Source of the DNA: Blastococcus colisei
GTDB lineage: Bacteria > Actinomycetota > Actinomycetes > Mycobacteriales > Geodermatophilaceae
NCBI RefSeq assembly: GCF_006717095.1
Contig: NZ_VFQE01000002.1
Span: forward strand, 434,001 to 498,000
Direction of reading: 5' to 3'
Length of the DNA stretch: 64,000 nucleotides
Under the pieces are notes generated by a model. The model saw nothing but the letters and a program-made list of their open reading frames with translations, ran no database searches and was not told the DNA's origin. This document shows, in pieces, positions 9,053 to 20,647 of this stretch. The position numbers and the translations under genes are program-made. The stretch's first letter is position 1, and each line of letters begins with the position of its first letter.

Positions 9053-10420
9053 GTGCCGCCCGCTGGAGTGAAGTCCGCCCGTCCCGTCCACCGCTGCACC
9101 GAGTGCGGCTACGCCTCGGCCAAGTGGGTGGGCCGCTGTCCCGAATGCCAGGCCTGGGGCAGCATCCAGGAGGTCGGCGCCCCGGCCGCTGCCCTGCGCG
9201 CGGTCTCGGCGGGCCCGGTCACTGCGCCCGCCCGGCCGATCGCACAGGTCGAGCTGGCCGGTGCGCGAGCGATCCCCACCGGCATCGCCGAGTTCGACCG
9301 GGTGCTGGGCGGCGGGCTGGTCCCCGGAGCCGTCCTCCTGGTCGCCGGGGAACCCGGCGTCGGCAAGTCCACCCTGCTGCTCGAGGTCGCCCACCGGGTC
9401 GCCGAGCGGAACGGGCCCGCACTGGTGGTCTCCGGGGAGGAGTCGGCCGGCCAGGTGCGGTTGCGCGCCGAGCGGATCGGCGCCCTGCACGAGCAGCTCT
9501 ACCTGGCCGCTGAGACGGAGCTGTCGGCGGTTCTCGCGCACGTCGAGCAGGTGAACCCCTCCCTGCTCATCCTCGACAGCGTCCAGACCGTCCGCTCCCC
9601 CGCAGTCGACGGCACCGACGGCGGGGCCAGCCAGGTCCGGGCCGTGGCCGGTGCGCTCACCGCGGTCGCGAAGAGCCGGGGCATGACCACGATCCTCGTC
9701 GGCCACGTCACGAAGGACGGCGCAATCGCCGGGCCGCGCACGTTGGAGCACCTGGTCGACGTCGTGGTTTCCTTCGACGGCGAACGGCACTCGACGCTGC
9801 GCCTCGTCCGCGCCACCAAGAACCGGTTCGGCCCGGCTGACGAGATCGGGTGCTTCGAGATCGGCGACGCCGGCGTCGTCGGCGTGCCCGATCCGTCGGC
9901 GTTGTTCGTCTCCCGCCGGACGGCGCCGGTCCCCGGCAGTTGCGTCACGGTGACCATGGAGGGCAGCCGCCCCCTGCTGGCCGAGGTCCAGGCGCTCGTC
10001 GCCGGCACCGGCGGCGGAGGCTCGCCGCGGCGCGCCGTCAGCGGGCTGGACGCCCAGCGGGTCGCCATGGTCAACGCCGTCGTCGAGCGCCGCGGCGGGG
10101 TCAAGCTCGCCGAGGCCGACGTCTTCGCCGCCTCCGTGGGCGGTGTCCGGATCGCCGAGCCGGCGGCCGATCTCGCGCTGGCCCTGGCGATCGCCTCCGC
10201 CGCGCGCGATCGCGCCCTGCCCGAAGGCATGGTGGCCCTCGGCGAGGTCGGCCTGTCCGGGGAGATCCGCCGGGTCGGGGGCGCCGGCCGGAGGCTCGCC
10301 GAGGCCGCGCGGCAGGGCTATACCGCCGCCCTGGTCCCCGTGGACGCCGGCGCAGCACCTCCCGGGATGCGGCTGATCGAGGTGCCCGATCTGGGCGCCG
10401 CCTTCCACCGCTTGTTCTAG
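9053..10420 (+). CDS. radA: DNA repair protein RadA (branch-migrating RecA paralogue)
   Basis: RadA is a RecA-like helicase that processes recombination intermediates. The 455 residues show all parts in order. The N-terminal zinc finger is C15-x2-C18 / C29-x2-C32 (CTECGYASAKWVGRCPEC). The Walker A motif GEPGVGKST is at 99-107 and the Walker B region is SLLILDSVQT. The RadA-specific KNRFG motif is at 257-261, and a Lon-like domain follows from ~290 to the end. GTG 9053 is used; another GTG five codons later would leave the zinc finger intact. A -10-like TAGCGT sits 6 nt upstream of the start. It precedes disA, as in many Gram-positive bacteria, where DisA activity is linked to RadA. Confidence 0.96.
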   Translation: MPPAGVKSARPVHRCTECGYASAKWVGRCPECQAWGSIQEVGAPAAALRAVSAGPVTAPARPIAQVELAGARAIPTGIAEFDRVLGGGLVPGAVLLVAGEPGVGKSTLLLEVAHRVAERNGPALVVSGEESAGQVRLRAERIGALHEQLYLAAETELSAVLAHVEQVNPSLLILDSVQTVRSPAVDGTDGGASQVRAVAGALTAVAKSRGMTTILVGHVTKDGAIAGPRTLEHLVDVVVSFDGERHSTLRLVRATKNRFGPADEIGCFEIGDAGVVGVPDPSALFVSRRTAPVPGSCVTVTMEGSRPLLAEVQALVAGTGGGGSPRRAVSGLDAQRVAMVNAVVERRGGVKLAEADVFAASVGGVRIAEPAADLALALAIASAARDRALPEGMVALGEVGLSGEIRRVGGAGRRLAEAARQGYTAALVPVDAGAAPPGMRLIEVPDLGAAFHRLF

Positions 10421-10499
10421 CTCTCTAGAGTCTCGTTAGGACGTCGCACCGAGCTCCGCCCGGAAGCCCCGAGCGGCGACCTCGGTCGGCCCCGACACG

Positions 10500-10505
10500 T
10501 AGACT
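10500..10505 (+). promoter_or_regulatory. candidate -10 element of disA
   Basis: TAGACT lies 34 nt upstream of the disA GTG, and an AGGAG ribosome-binding site follows at about 10530. Its spacing fits a normal leadered transcript separate from radA. Confidence 0.4.
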
Positions 10506-10539
10506 CAGCCGCCGTACCACTCGACCGTCAGGAGCGCTC

Positions 10540-11625
10540 GTGCCCACCGAGGTGGATCCCGAGGTCGCGTTGCGCGAGCTTCTCGGCCGCATCGCCCCGG
10601 GAACCGCGCTGCGCGACGGGCTGGAGCGCATCCTCGCCGGCCGCACCGGCGCGCTGATCGTCCTCGGCTACGACCGCGTGGTCGAGTCGCTCTGCACCGG
10701 CGGCTTCGCCCTCGACGTCGCCCTGTCGGCCACCCGTCTGCGGGAACTGGCCAAGATGGACGGCGCGGTGATCGTCTCCTACGACGGCACCCGCATCGTG
10801 CGGGCCGGCGTGCATTTGATGCCCGACCCGACCATCCCCACCGAGGAGTCGGGCACCCGGCACCGGACCGCCGAGCGGGTGGCCCTCCAGACCGGCTTCC
10901 CGGTCATCTCGGTCAGCCAGTCGATGCACATCATCAGCGTGTACGTCGCCGGCCGCAGGTACACCCTCGAGCACCCGACGACGATCCTGGCGCGGGCCAA
11001 CCAGGCCCTGGCCGCGCTGGAGCGCTACAAGCTCCGCCTCGACGAGGTGGCGAGCACGTTGTCCGCGCTCGAGATCGAGGACCTCGTGACCGTGCGCGAC
11101 GCGATGAGCGTGAGCCAGCGGCTGGAGATGGTCCGACGCATCGCCGACGAGATCGAGGGCTTTGTCGTCGAGCTGGGTACCGACGGCCGTCTGCTGGCCC
11201 TCCAGCTCGACGAGATGCTCGCCGGGGTGGAGGAGGACCGCGGGCTCCTCGTCCGCGACTATCTGCCGGGCGGCGGCCGCCGTCCCAGGACGATCGACCA
11301 GGTGCTCACCGATCTGCGGGCATTGACCGCGACCGAGTTGCTGGACCTGTCGGCCGTCGCCCGCTGCTACGGGCTGCCCACCTCGCCCGACGCCCTCGAC
11401 TCCCCCGTGAGTCCGCGCGGCTACCGCCTGCTCAATCGGGTGCCGCGGCTGCCCTCGGGGATCATCGATCGGCTGGTCGACCATTTCGGCGGGCTCCAGA
11501 AGCTGCTGGCCGCCACCATCGAGGACCTGCTGGCCGTCGAAGGCGTGGGCGAGGCACGCGCTCGCGGCATCCGCGAGGGCCTCTCCCGGCTGGCCGAGAC
11601 CTCGATCCTCGACCGCTACAGCTGA
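10540..11625 (+). CDS. disA: diadenylate cyclase DisA (c-di-AMP synthase, DNA-integrity scanner)
   Basis: Condenses two ATP into cyclic di-AMP; in the family, activity falls when the octamer meets branched DNA. The 361 residues match the standard length. The N-terminal DAC domain has both catalytic motifs, DGA (74-76) and RHR (107-109, in [11 protein letters not shown]). A long helical spine follows (~150-280), then a C-terminal helix-hairpin-helix DNA-binding domain ([17 protein letters not shown]). The GTG 10540 start is supported by AGGAG about 7 nt upstream. It lies 120 nt after radA. No c-di-AMP riboswitch or hydrolase gene is visible in the window. Confidence 0.96.
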   Translation: MPTEVDPEVALRELLGRIAPGTALRDGLERILAGRTGALIVLGYDRVVESLCTGGFALDVALSATRLRELAKMDGAVIVSYDGTRIVRAGVHLMPDPTIPTEESGTRHRTAERVALQTGFPVISVSQSMHIISVYVAGRRYTLEHPTTILARANQALAALERYKLRLDEVASTLSALEIEDLVTVRDAMSVSQRLEMVRRIADEIEGFVVELGTDGRLLALQLDEMLAGVEEDRGLLVRDYLPGGGRRPRTIDQVLTDLRALTATELLDLSAVARCYGLPTSPDALDSPVSPRGYRLLNRVPRLPSGIIDRLVDHFGGLQKLLAATIEDLLAVEGVGEARARGIREGLSRLAETSILDRYS

Positions 11626-11641
11626 GCCGGCTCGCCCGGCG

Positions 11642-12361
11642 TCACACGAGGGTGATCGAGGCGTCCGGCGAGACCTTGGTGTCCAGCCGGGCGCGCAGCA
11701 GGTAGCTCCCCGGCGCCGGATTCACGCGGGGTGCACTGCACGTCGGCTCGCTGGTCAGGCCGCCCCAGACGAGCGGGATGGTCACGACCTCCCCGGGTCC
11801 GAGGGTGCGGAGATCGCTGCTGGCCTCGGGGAAGCAGTCGTTGCTCCCCCACACCCGGTTGCCCGCCGAGTCGACCATCACGATCTCCTGCAGTCCCTTG
11901 TCGAGGGCTCGCACGCACGGCACCGCGGAGACGTTCGCGACCGCGATCTCGAAGGTCGGCTTGCTGCCGACCGGGACGCTGCCCGGCGTCCGCACCTCGA
12001 GAGCGATCATGTCGTCGGTGCACGGCCCCCCGGCCAGCGGCTCGGGGGCGGCCACCTGCGGCTCTGCCGCGGCCTCCGCGACCGGCGGCGGGTCGGGTGT
12101 GGCGACGGCGGCCAGCGACGGGACCACCCGCGCCAGAGCGGGCTCCGGCACGGCCTCATACCGGTCCGAGGCCGCCGCGTCCCCGCCGCCACGTGCGGAG
12201 AGCAGCGAGAAGGCCAGCCAGCCGAGGCCGCCCAGGAGGGCCAGCAGCACGACCAGCACCACGACCCGCCGGCGCCAGTAGACGCGCGCGGGCAGCTCGC
12301 CGACCGGGTGCCACACGCGGGGAACGGTAGTGGGCGCCGACGAGGCGGGTCGGGTCGGCAC
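11642..12361 (-). CDS. single-pass membrane protein of the Rv3587c type, function unknown
   Basis: A 239-residue protein with a short cytoplasmic N-terminus (basic YWRRR), one transmembrane helix (~33-55), a Pro/Ala/Glu-rich spacer (~70-110) and an extracytoplasmic beta-sandwich-like domain (~115-239). The domain has four Cys that could form disulfides. Text such as FEIAVANVSAVPCVRALDKG and LGPGEVVTIPLVWGG suggests an immunoglobulin-like fold. The position between disA and mutY, on the opposite strand, matches Rv3587c of M. tuberculosis. Its start is 32 bp from the mutY start, so the two divergent genes share a very short promoter region. I cannot assign a function. Confidence 0.75.
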   Translation of the reverse strand: MPTRPASSAPTTVPRVWHPVGELPARVYWRRRVVVLVVLLALLGGLGWLAFSLLSARGGGDAAASDRYEAVPEPALARVVPSLAAVATPDPPPVAEAAAEPQVAAPEPLAGGPCTDDMIALEVRTPGSVPVGSKPTFEIAVANVSAVPCVRALDKGLQEIVMVDSAGNRVWGSNDCFPEASSDLRTLGPGEVVTIPLVWGGLTSEPTCSAPRVNPAPGSYLLRARLDTKVSPDASITLV

Positions 12362-12379
12362 GCCGCTCCGCCGGCACGG

Positions 12380-12385
12380 CAGACT
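12380..12385 (+). promoter_or_regulatory. candidate -10 element giving a leaderless mutY mRNA
   Basis: CAGACT ends 8 nt before the mutY GTG at 12394, with no Shine-Dalgarno sequence between. Confidence 0.4.
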
Positions 12386-12393
12386 CGTCTCCC

Positions 12394-13290
12394 GTGACCA
12401 GCACCCCGTCGACGGCCACCACGGCGATGGCAGCCGGGGAGGCGATCGTCGACTGGTACGTCACCGCCGCGCGCGATCTCCCCTGGCGGCGTCCCGGCGT
12501 GGATGCGTGGGCGGTCCTCGTCAGCGAGGTGATGCTGCAGCAGACGCCCGTTGCGAGGGTCGAGCCGATCTGGCGGGAGTGGATGGCGCGCTGGCCCACC
12601 CCCGCCGACCTGGCGGCCGTGCCGCCCGCCGACGTCATCCGCGCCTGGGGCAAGCTCGGCTACCCGCGGCGGGCGCTGCGGCTTCGCGAGGCCGCCGTCG
12701 CCGTCGTCGAACGCCACGGGGGCGTCGTCCCGGCCGACGTGCCGGCCCTGGAAGCCCTTCCGGGCGTCGGGACGTACACCGCCCGCGCAGTGGCCTGCTT
12801 CGGCTACGGGCAGCCGCAGCCGGTGGTGGACACCAACGTCCGGCGGGTGATGGCGCGAGTACTGCACGGGCGAGCCGAGGCGGGGAACGCCCGAGCCGCC
12901 GATCTGACCGACGTCGCGTCGCTGACGCCGACCGACACCGACCGGGCCACGCGGTTCTCCGTCGCCGTCATGGAACTGGGCGCGCTGGTCTGCGTGGCCC
13001 GGGTCCCCCGCTGCGCGGTCTGCCCGGTCAGGGACCGCTGCGCCTGGCGGCTGGCCGGCTCCCCCGCGCACGACGGGCCGCCGCGGCGCGTGCAGAAGTT
13101 CGCCGGCACGGACCGACAGGTGAGGGGGCGGCTGCTCGACGTGCTCCGGGCCGCCCCCGAGCCGGTGGACTCCGCGGCCCTCGAGCCCGCCTGGGACGAC
13201 GCCGTCCAGCGAAGCCGCTGCCTGGATTCCCTGCTCACCGACGGCCTGGTCGAGCAGACCGCCGACGGCCTGTTCACCCTGCCCGCCTGA
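12394..13290 (+). CDS. mutY: A/G-specific adenine DNA glycosylase MutY
   Basis: Removes adenine mispaired with 8-oxoguanine. The 298 residues contain the HhH-GPD core with catalytic Glu45 (SEVMLQQTPV), the helix-hairpin-helix LPGVGTYTA (122-130) and catalytic Asp146 (VVDTNVRRV). The iron-sulfur cluster ligands C200-x6-C207-x2-C210-x5-C216 are complete. The C-terminal ~80 residues do not obviously carry the NUDIX-like 8-oxoG-recognition domain of E. coli MutY; short forms like this are usual in actinobacteria. The GTG start seems leaderless. It converges on clpC, with a nested palindrome and a hairpin between them. Confidence 0.93.
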   Translation: MTSTPSTATTAMAAGEAIVDWYVTAARDLPWRRPGVDAWAVLVSEVMLQQTPVARVEPIWREWMARWPTPADLAAVPPADVIRAWGKLGYPRRALRLREAAVAVVERHGGVVPADVPALEALPGVGTYTARAVACFGYGQPQPVVDTNVRRVMARVLHGRAEAGNARAADLTDVASLTPTDTDRATRFSVAVMELGALVCVARVPRCAVCPVRDRCAWRLAGSPAHDGPPRRVQKFAGTDRQVRGRLLDVLRAAPEPVDSAALEPAWDDAVQRSRCLDSLLTDGLVEQTADGLFTLPA

Positions 13291-13297
13291 AAGTGTT

Positions 13298-13377
13298 GAT
13301 CAGGTCTCCTGATCGTTCGGGGTCCTACCTCACTGTCGACCACGAGGTAGGACCCATGATGACCAGGAGACCTGATC
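13298..13377. repeat. nested 80-bp inverted repeat (copy A of a recurring convergent-gene palindrome)
   Basis: The outer arms are GATCAGGTCTCCTGATC (13298-13314) and its near-perfect complement at 13361-13377 (one mismatch in 17). The inner arms are GGGTCCTACCTC (13320-13331) and its perfect complement at 13344-13355 around a 12-nt loop. The left outer arm is itself close to palindromic. It starts 7 nt after the mutY stop codon. The same layout recurs at 24998-26664, where an IS splits it. It could act as a bidirectional terminator or be a small mobile repeat. Confidence 0.8.
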
Positions 13378-13402
13378 ACCATGGCGGCCGGCTTCGACGT
13401 GC

Positions 13403-13438
13403 GACAGGGCCGCCTCCCTCGCGGGAGACGGCCCTGTC
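13403..13438. terminator. hairpin downstream of clpC
   Basis: GACAGGGCCG plus CCTCCC (13403-13418) pairs with 13423-13438, a near-perfect stem around a TCGC loop. It lies 15 nt beyond the clpC stop on the minus strand, so it is the likely clpC terminator. Confidence 0.8.
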
Positions 13439-13453
13439 GTTGGTACTACGAGG

Positions 13454-15991
<2,538 letters not shown>

Positions 15992-16434
15992 CTGCTGCTT
16001 CTCCTTCGACCGGCTGGTCCGGCACTGCCCTTCCCTGGTCTGGGGAAGGGGCACCCGACATCCGTCGGCGCTGGGGGCACCGGTCATTCCACTGTAGTCG
16101 CGGACCACGCCGTCCTGTCGTGCGTGCACGGGGACGGTGGGTGGCTGTCTGGTCCAACCGCTACCGGCCGGCGCCTGTTCCGGTCCGGTTACGCCGTCAG
16201 CGGACGCGCGACGGTCGGCTCGCGTCCACGCAGGTGGGCGCGGGCACTCGGGGAGCCGCGTGTGGGCGAGCAGACCCGGAGACGACGACGGCCCGGTCCC
16301 CATACAGGGAACCGGGCCGGTCGGCGCGCAGACACGCGCGGGCATCACAGACGTCACAACCGCCCCGTCCGGAGGGCGGCGGAAGGGACCCCGCCCCTCT
16401 CAGCCCTTGCAAGCTCGACAGGGGGCCTCAGTGA
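15992..16434. other. intergenic region: clpC promoter and leader plus lsr2 terminator
   Basis: No coding sequence is supported here. A G/C-rich hairpin lies in the clpC leader at about 16026-16053 (TGCCCTTCCC and a near complement). A possible clpC -10, TACAGT on the minus strand, is at 16091-16096. A near-perfect stem at 16290-16318 is the best lsr2 terminator candidate, and a second small stem is at about 16361-16381. I see no clear heat-shock (HAIR/CIRCE) or ClgR operator. Confidence 0.5.
16290..16318 (-). terminator. hairpin downstream of lsr2
   Basis: GGCCCGGTCCCC is followed by a short loop and GGGAACCGGGCC, a 12-bp stem with one mismatch. It lies ~117 nt beyond the lsr2 stop codon. 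A smaller G/C stem at about 16361-16381 is closer and could act instead. Confidence 0.45.
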
Positions 16435-16779
16435 TCAGTGAGCGGCCTCGTAGGCGTCGACGACGCTGGCCGGGATGCGACCGCGGTCGCTGACCGCGTG
16501 ACCGTTCTTGCGAGCCCAGTCCCGGATGGCGCCGGCCTGCTCGCGGTCCATGCGGCCACCGGTGGAACGGCCTCGACCACCACCGGTCGCACGGGTGCCG
16601 CGCCCCACCTTGCGGGCGGCCGAGACATAACGGGAGAAGGCGTCGCGCATCTCCTTGGCGTTCTTCTCCGCCAGGTCGATCTCGTACGAGGTGCCGTCGA
16701 GAGAAAAGCTCACCGTCTCGTCGGCCGACAGGTTCTCGTCGAGGTCGTCGCTCAGGATGACCTGAACCTTGCGCGCCAT
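16435..16779 (-). CDS. lsr2: nucleoid-associated xenogeneic silencer Lsr2
   Basis: H-NS-like protein that bridges AT-rich DNA and silences acquired genes. The 114 residues match the family. The N-terminal dimerisation domain (1-58) is followed by a Gly/Arg-rich linker (59-76) and the C-terminal DNA-binding domain with the AT-hook-like RGR at 99-101 ([13 protein letters not shown]). ATG 16779 follows a GAGGAA ribosome-binding site. The upstream 158 bp are noticeably AT-richer than the rest of the window, which would allow autoregulation by Lsr2 itself; that is an inference. It lies between clpC and lysS, as in mycobacteria. Confidence 0.97.
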   Translation of the reverse strand: MARKVQVILSDDLDENLSADETVSFSLDGTSYEIDLAEKNAKEMRDAFSRYVSAARKVGRGTRATGGGRGRSTGGRMDREQAGAIRDWARKNGHAVSDRGRIPASVVDAYEAAH

Positions 16780-16937
16780 TTATGTTCCTCACTCTTCCGC
16801 AGCGGCCCGGGAGCCGAACTCAATTGACGCCCGGTAGGACGACATGAGCCATTACATCACACTCGGCACCATTTAGTGAACACACTGCACACACTGCCCG
16901 CGGGTGCGAATCGGTCCGGTCCGGTTCCACCTTCGCG

Positions 16938-18446
16938 CTACTGCGGAGAAATAGGCCTGACCAGTGGGAACAGGATGGTCTCCCGGATTCCGAGGCCCGT
17001 GAGCGTCATCATCAACCGGTCCATGCCCATACCCATACCGCCGGTGGGCGGCATGCCGTACTCCAATGCCTCGAGGAAATCCTCGTCGAGCGCCATGGCC
17101 TCGGGGTCGCCGGCCGCGGCGAGGGCTCCTTGAGCGGTGAACCGTTCCCGCTGCACCACCGGGTCGACGAGTTCGGAATACGCAGTCGCCCGCTCGATCC
17201 CGCCGATGTAGAGGTCCCACTTCTCGGCCACCCCGGGCCGGGAACGGTGCGCCCGGGTCAGCGGCGAGGTGTCCAACGGGTAGTCGATGACGAAGGTGGG
17301 CGCCTGCAGCGTGTGCTGCACCAGGGCCTCGAACAACTCCTCCACGACCTTCCCGGGCAGCCAGGCGGGATCGATCCCGACGTCGTGCCGCTCGGCGATC
17401 GCGCGCAGCTTCTCCACCGGCGTCTCCGGGGTGACGGCCTCACCCACGGCGTCGGACACCACGGAGTAGAGCGGCACCTGCGGCCACTCCCCCGAGAGGT
17501 CGACCTCCGTGCCGTCGTGATGACGGGCGACGTGGTCGCCGAAGAGCGCCAGGCAGCATTCCTGGATCAGCTCGCGGGTGAGGGTCGCCATCACCTGGTA
17601 GTCGGCGTAGGCCTGATAGGTCTCCAGCATCGCGAACTCCGGGGAGTGCGAGCTGTCGGCACCCTCGTTGCGGAAGTTCCGGTTGATCTCGAAGACCCGG
17701 TCCAGCCCGCCCACGATGCACCGCTTGAGGAACAGCTCGGGTGCGATGCGCAGGTAGAGGTCGAGGTCGAAGGCGTTCATGTGGGTGCGGAACGGCCGCG
17801 CGGCGGCACCGCCGTGCACCGTCTGCAGCATCGGGGTCTCGACCTCGAGGAACCCGCGAGAGCCCAGCCCCGCGCGCAGGGTGGACATCACCGTGGCCCG
17901 CTGGCGCACCGTCCGCCGCGCCTCGTCGCGCACGATGAGGTCGACGTAGCGACGACGGACCCGCAACTCCTCGCTCATCGGCTTGTGCGCGACCGGCAGC
18001 GGCCGCAGCGACTTCGACGTCAGCTGCCAGGAGTCGGCGAAGACCGACAGCTCCCCGCGGCGCGACGTCCCGACCTCGCCGGTGACCAGCACGTGGTCGC
18101 CGAGGTCGACGTCGGCCTTCCAGGCGGCGAGGGAGTCCTCGCCCACGCGGTCGCGGGAGAGCATGACCTGCAGCTCGGCGTCGCCCTCGCGCAAGGTGGC
18201 GAAGCACAGCTTGCCGGTGTTGCGGAAGAAGATGACCCGGCCGGTGACGCCGACGGTCTCCCCCGTCATGGTGTCCGGCTCGAGGTCGGGCTGCGCGGCG
18301 CGGACGGCGGCCAGAGTCGTCGTCCGCGCGACGGTCACCGGGTAGGGGTCGACGCCGCTCTCGCGGAGCCGGTCGAGCTTCGCCCGGCGGACGCGCATCT
18401 GCTCGGGAAGCTCGTCCTCCGGTGGACCAGGGGGTTGCTCGCTCAC
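16938..18446 (-). CDS. lysS: lysyl-tRNA synthetase (class II)
   Basis: Charges tRNA-Lys. GTG 18446 gives 502 residues, the normal length. The N-terminal OB-fold anticodon-binding domain ([21 protein letters not shown]) is followed by the class II catalytic core. Motif 2 is in [20 protein letters not shown], and motif 3 in [16 protein letters not shown] near the C-terminus. The ribosome-binding site GAGGAG lies in a repeat element (18451-18518) that fills the gap to coaX, so the repeat sets translation initiation of this gene. The clpC-lsr2-lysS-coaX order is the mycobacterial one. Confidence 0.97.
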   Translation of the reverse strand: MSEQPPGPPEDELPEQMRVRRAKLDRLRESGVDPYPVTVARTTTLAAVRAAQPDLEPDTMTGETVGVTGRVIFFRNTGKLCFATLREGDAELQVMLSRDRVGEDSLAAWKADVDLGDHVLVTGEVGTSRRGELSVFADSWQLTSKSLRPLPVAHKPMSEELRVRRRYVDLIVRDEARRTVRQRATVMSTLRAGLGSRGFLEVETPMLQTVHGGAAARPFRTHMNAFDLDLYLRIAPELFLKRCIVGGLDRVFEINRNFRNEGADSSHSPEFAMLETYQAYADYQVMATLTRELIQECCLALFGDHVARHHDGTEVDLSGEWPQVPLYSVVSDAVGEAVTPETPVEKLRAIAERHDVGIDPAWLPGKVVEELFEALVQHTLQAPTFVIDYPLDTSPLTRAHRSRPGVAEKWDLYIGGIERATAYSELVDPVVQRERFTAQGALAAAGDPEAMALDEDFLEALEYGMPPTGGMGMGMDRLMMTLTGLGIRETILFPLVRPISPQ

Positions 18447-18450
18447 GGTT

Positions 18451-18518
18451 CTCCTCGCTGGCGCTCGTCGATCCGTTCGCGAGCGCTGCTCTGTCCATTC
18501 GCCGAGCTCGCAAGCTCG
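18451..18518 (-). repeat. intercistronic repeat between coaX and lysS (copy 1)
   Basis: Read on the minus strand it starts with the palindrome CGAGCTTGCGAGCTCG, then GGACAGAG, and ends in CGACGAGCGCCAGCGAGGAG, 4 nt before the lysS GTG. The ending supplies the Shine-Dalgarno sequence. The same three blocks in the same order recur at 30979-31050. Confidence 0.8.
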
Positions 18519-18535
18519 CCCGGGCAGCACGGAGC

Positions 18536-19342
18536 CTACGGGGAGCTTGTCCGGCGATTCGCCGCCTGCTGCCGTTCGAAGGCCAGCCGGAGGCCGTGGA
18601 CGGTGAGGTCCGGTTCCCGCTCGCCGATCGAACGGCAGCTGTCGACGACGAGCGGAGCGAGGCCCCCGGTGGCCACCACGATGGGCGCGGCACCGAACTG
18701 GGCGACGATCTCCGCTGCGATCCGTCCCACGAGGCCGTCGACGAGGCCGGCGAACCCGAGAACCAGGCCCGACTGGAGCGCCGCGACGGTGTTCTTCCCG
18801 ATGGCGTGGGTCGGCACGGTCAGCTCGACCGACCGCAGCTGGGCGGCCCGGGTCGCCAGCGCCTCCAGGCTGACCTCCACGCCGGGTGCCAGCGCACCGC
18901 CCAGGAACTGCCCGTCGGGCCCGACGGCGTCGACGTTGGTCGACGTCCCGAAGTCCACGACGACGACGGGCCGACCGCGCCCGTCGGGCCAGCGGCCGAA
19001 CAGCTCGTGCGCCGCCAGGGCCGTCACGACGCGGTCGGCGCCGACCTCGCGCGGGTTGTCCACGTGCAGCGGGACGCCGGTCCGCACGCCGGGGCCGATG
19101 AGGACGACCGGGACCTCGAGGGAGTCCAGCAGCTGGCGCAGGGCCGGCAGCAGCGCGGGCACCGTGGAGCAGGCGGCCACCCCGGTCACCTCGGCGTCGC
19201 GCAGCAGCCCGCGCCAGAGCATCCGCAGCTCGTCGGACGTGGCCCTCGGTGAGGTGGTCACCCGCCAGCAGCCGACCCGCTGCTCGCCGTCGAACGTGGC
19301 GAGGACGGTCTGGCTGTTGCCGATGTCGACGGTCAGCAGCAC
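18536..19342 (-). CDS. coaX: type III pantothenate kinase
   Basis: Phosphorylates pantothenate in the first step of CoA synthesis. GTG 19342 gives 268 residues beginning with the ASKHA phosphate-1 motif [11 protein letters not shown]; the 32 codons upstream in the frame lack similarity. The type III hallmark [16 protein letters not shown] (pantothenate site) and [13 protein letters not shown] (phosphate 2) are present. It lies 25 nt downstream of panD and is probably cotranscribed with DUF2520-panC-panD. The pathway logic is direct: panC and panD make pantothenate and its beta-alanine, and coaX uses the product. M. tuberculosis has this gene in the same place. Confidence 0.95.
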   Translation of the reverse strand: MLLTVDIGNSQTVLATFDGEQRVGCWRVTTSPRATSDELRMLWRGLLRDAEVTGVAACSTVPALLPALRQLLDSLEVPVVLIGPGVRTGVPLHVDNPREVGADRVVTALAAHELFGRWPDGRGRPVVVVDFGTSTNVDAVGPDGQFLGGALAPGVEVSLEALATRAAQLRSVELTVPTHAIGKNTVAALQSGLVLGFAGLVDGLVGRIAAEIVAQFGAAPIVVATGGLAPLVVDSCRSIGEREPDLTVHGLRLAFERQQAANRRTSSP

Positions 19343-19367
19343 GGCCGCGACCCGCCCGGCCGGGTGG

Positions 19368-19793
19368 TCACCTGACGGGGACGCCGAGGTCGCTGCGCTG
19401 CTGGTCGGAAGCGCCGGGGACCGGGGCCGACGGGTCACCGCCCAGCTCGACGATCCGGTTGGCGGCGTCGACGTGGACGACGTTCGGGATGTAGCTCTTC
19501 GCCTCGGTCTCGTCCATGACGCCGTAGCTGATCATGATCACCAGGTCGCCGGGGTGGACCAGGTGGGCGGCCGCTCCGTTGATCCCGATGACACCGCTGC
19601 CGCGTTCGCCGGGGATCACGTAGGTCTCCAGGCGGGCGCCGTTGGTGACGTCGACGATTGCGACCTGCTCGCCGGGGAGCAGGTCGGCGGCGTCGAGGAG
19701 GTCCTCGTCGATCGTCACCGAGCCGACGTAGTGCAGGTCGGCCTGGGTGACCGTCGCACGGTGGATCTTGGACTTGAGCATCGTGCGCATCAT
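19368..19793 (-). CDS. panD: aspartate 1-decarboxylase (pyruvoyl-dependent)
   Basis: Makes beta-alanine from aspartate for pantothenate. The 141-residue proenzyme has the self-cleavage site Gly24-Ser25 (YVGSVTIDE), where Ser becomes the pyruvoyl group. Lys9 (LKSKIH) and the Thr/Tyr active-site segments [10 protein letters not shown] and [10 protein letters not shown] are also present. The C-terminal ~25 residues are a variable tail. The ATG overlaps the panC stop by 4 nt (ATGA). A second ATG at codon 2 is an equally possible start. Confidence 0.96.
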   Translation of the reverse strand: MMRTMLKSKIHRATVTQADLHYVGSVTIDEDLLDAADLLPGEQVAIVDVTNGARLETYVIPGERGSGVIGINGAAAHLVHPGDLVIMISYGVMDETEAKSYIPNVVHVDAANRIVELGGDPSAPVPGASDQQRSDLGVPVR

Positions 19794-20647
19794 GAGAGGT
19801 CTCCCAGTTCGACTGCGATGTTGTCGAGGAGTCGGGTCGTGCCGGCGCGGACGGCGACCAGCAGGCGGGCGGGGCCGACGGCAGGTGCCGGCCCCAGGTC
19901 GGTATCGGTGAGCGCGAGGTAGTCCTGGAGCAGTTCCGGGCGTTCGGCGAGCACTCCGCGGGCGGCGGTGAGGACGGCGTCGGCACCCCGGGGACCGGCG
20001 GCGGCACCAGCGCGCAGGGCAGCCGAGACGGTCGCGGCGGTCGCCCGCTGCTGCGGGTCCAGGTAGCGGTTGCGGCTGGACAGCGCCAGGCCGTCGTCCT
20101 CGCGGACGGTCGGCACGCCGACCACCTCCACGCCCAGCGCGAGTTTCCGCGCCATGGCCCGGATCAGGGTGAGCTGCTGGTAGTCCTTCTCGCCGAAGAG
20201 CGCGAGGTCGGGGCGCACCAGACCGAAGAGCTTGGCGACCACGGTCAGGACGCCGGCGAAGTGCCCGGGGCGGATGGCACCCTCGAGGACGGTGCCCAGC
20301 GGCCCGGGCTCGACGGTCACTCCCACCGCGCCAGGCGGGTAGACCTCGTCGACCGGCGGGTGGAAGACGACGTCGGCGCCCTCCTCGGCCAGCGCCGCGA
20401 GGTCGGCGTCCCAGGTGCGGGGGTAGCGGTCGAAGTCCTCGCCGGGGCCGAACTGGGTGGGGTTCACGAACACCGAGACGACGACGGTGGCGGCGCGCTC
20501 GCGGGCGGCGCGGACCAGCGTCCGGTGCCCCTCGTGCAGCGCCCCCATGGTCGGGACGAGCGCCACCGGCCCGGGGAGTTCCACCAGGAGCCCACGGAGG
20601 TCAGCCGCCGTCTCGGCGACGGCGGGACCGGTGCGCACGGCGGTCAC
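19790..20647 (-). CDS. panC: pantothenate synthetase
   Basis: Ligates pantoate and beta-alanine with ATP. The 285 residues carry the nucleotidyl-transferase signature MGALHEGH (34-41), [13 protein letters not shown], the KMSKS-like SSRNRYL and the FGEKDYQQL motif. The GTG start overlaps the stop of the DUF2520 gene by 4 nt (GTGA), and the panC stop overlaps panD by 4 nt, so three genes are translationally coupled. panB is not in the window. Confidence 0.96.
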   Translation of the reverse strand: MTAVRTGPAVAETAADLRGLLVELPGPVALVPTMGALHEGHRTLVRAARERAATVVVSVFVNPTQFGPGEDFDRYPRTWDADLAALAEEGADVVFHPPVDEVYPPGAVGVTVEPGPLGTVLEGAIRPGHFAGVLTVVAKLFGLVRPDLALFGEKDYQQLTLIRAMARKLALGVEVVGVPTVREDDGLALSSRNRYLDPQQRATAATVSAALRAGAAAGPRGADAVLTAARGVLAERPELLQDYLALTDTDLGPAPAVGPARLLVAVRAGTTRLLDNIAVELGDLS

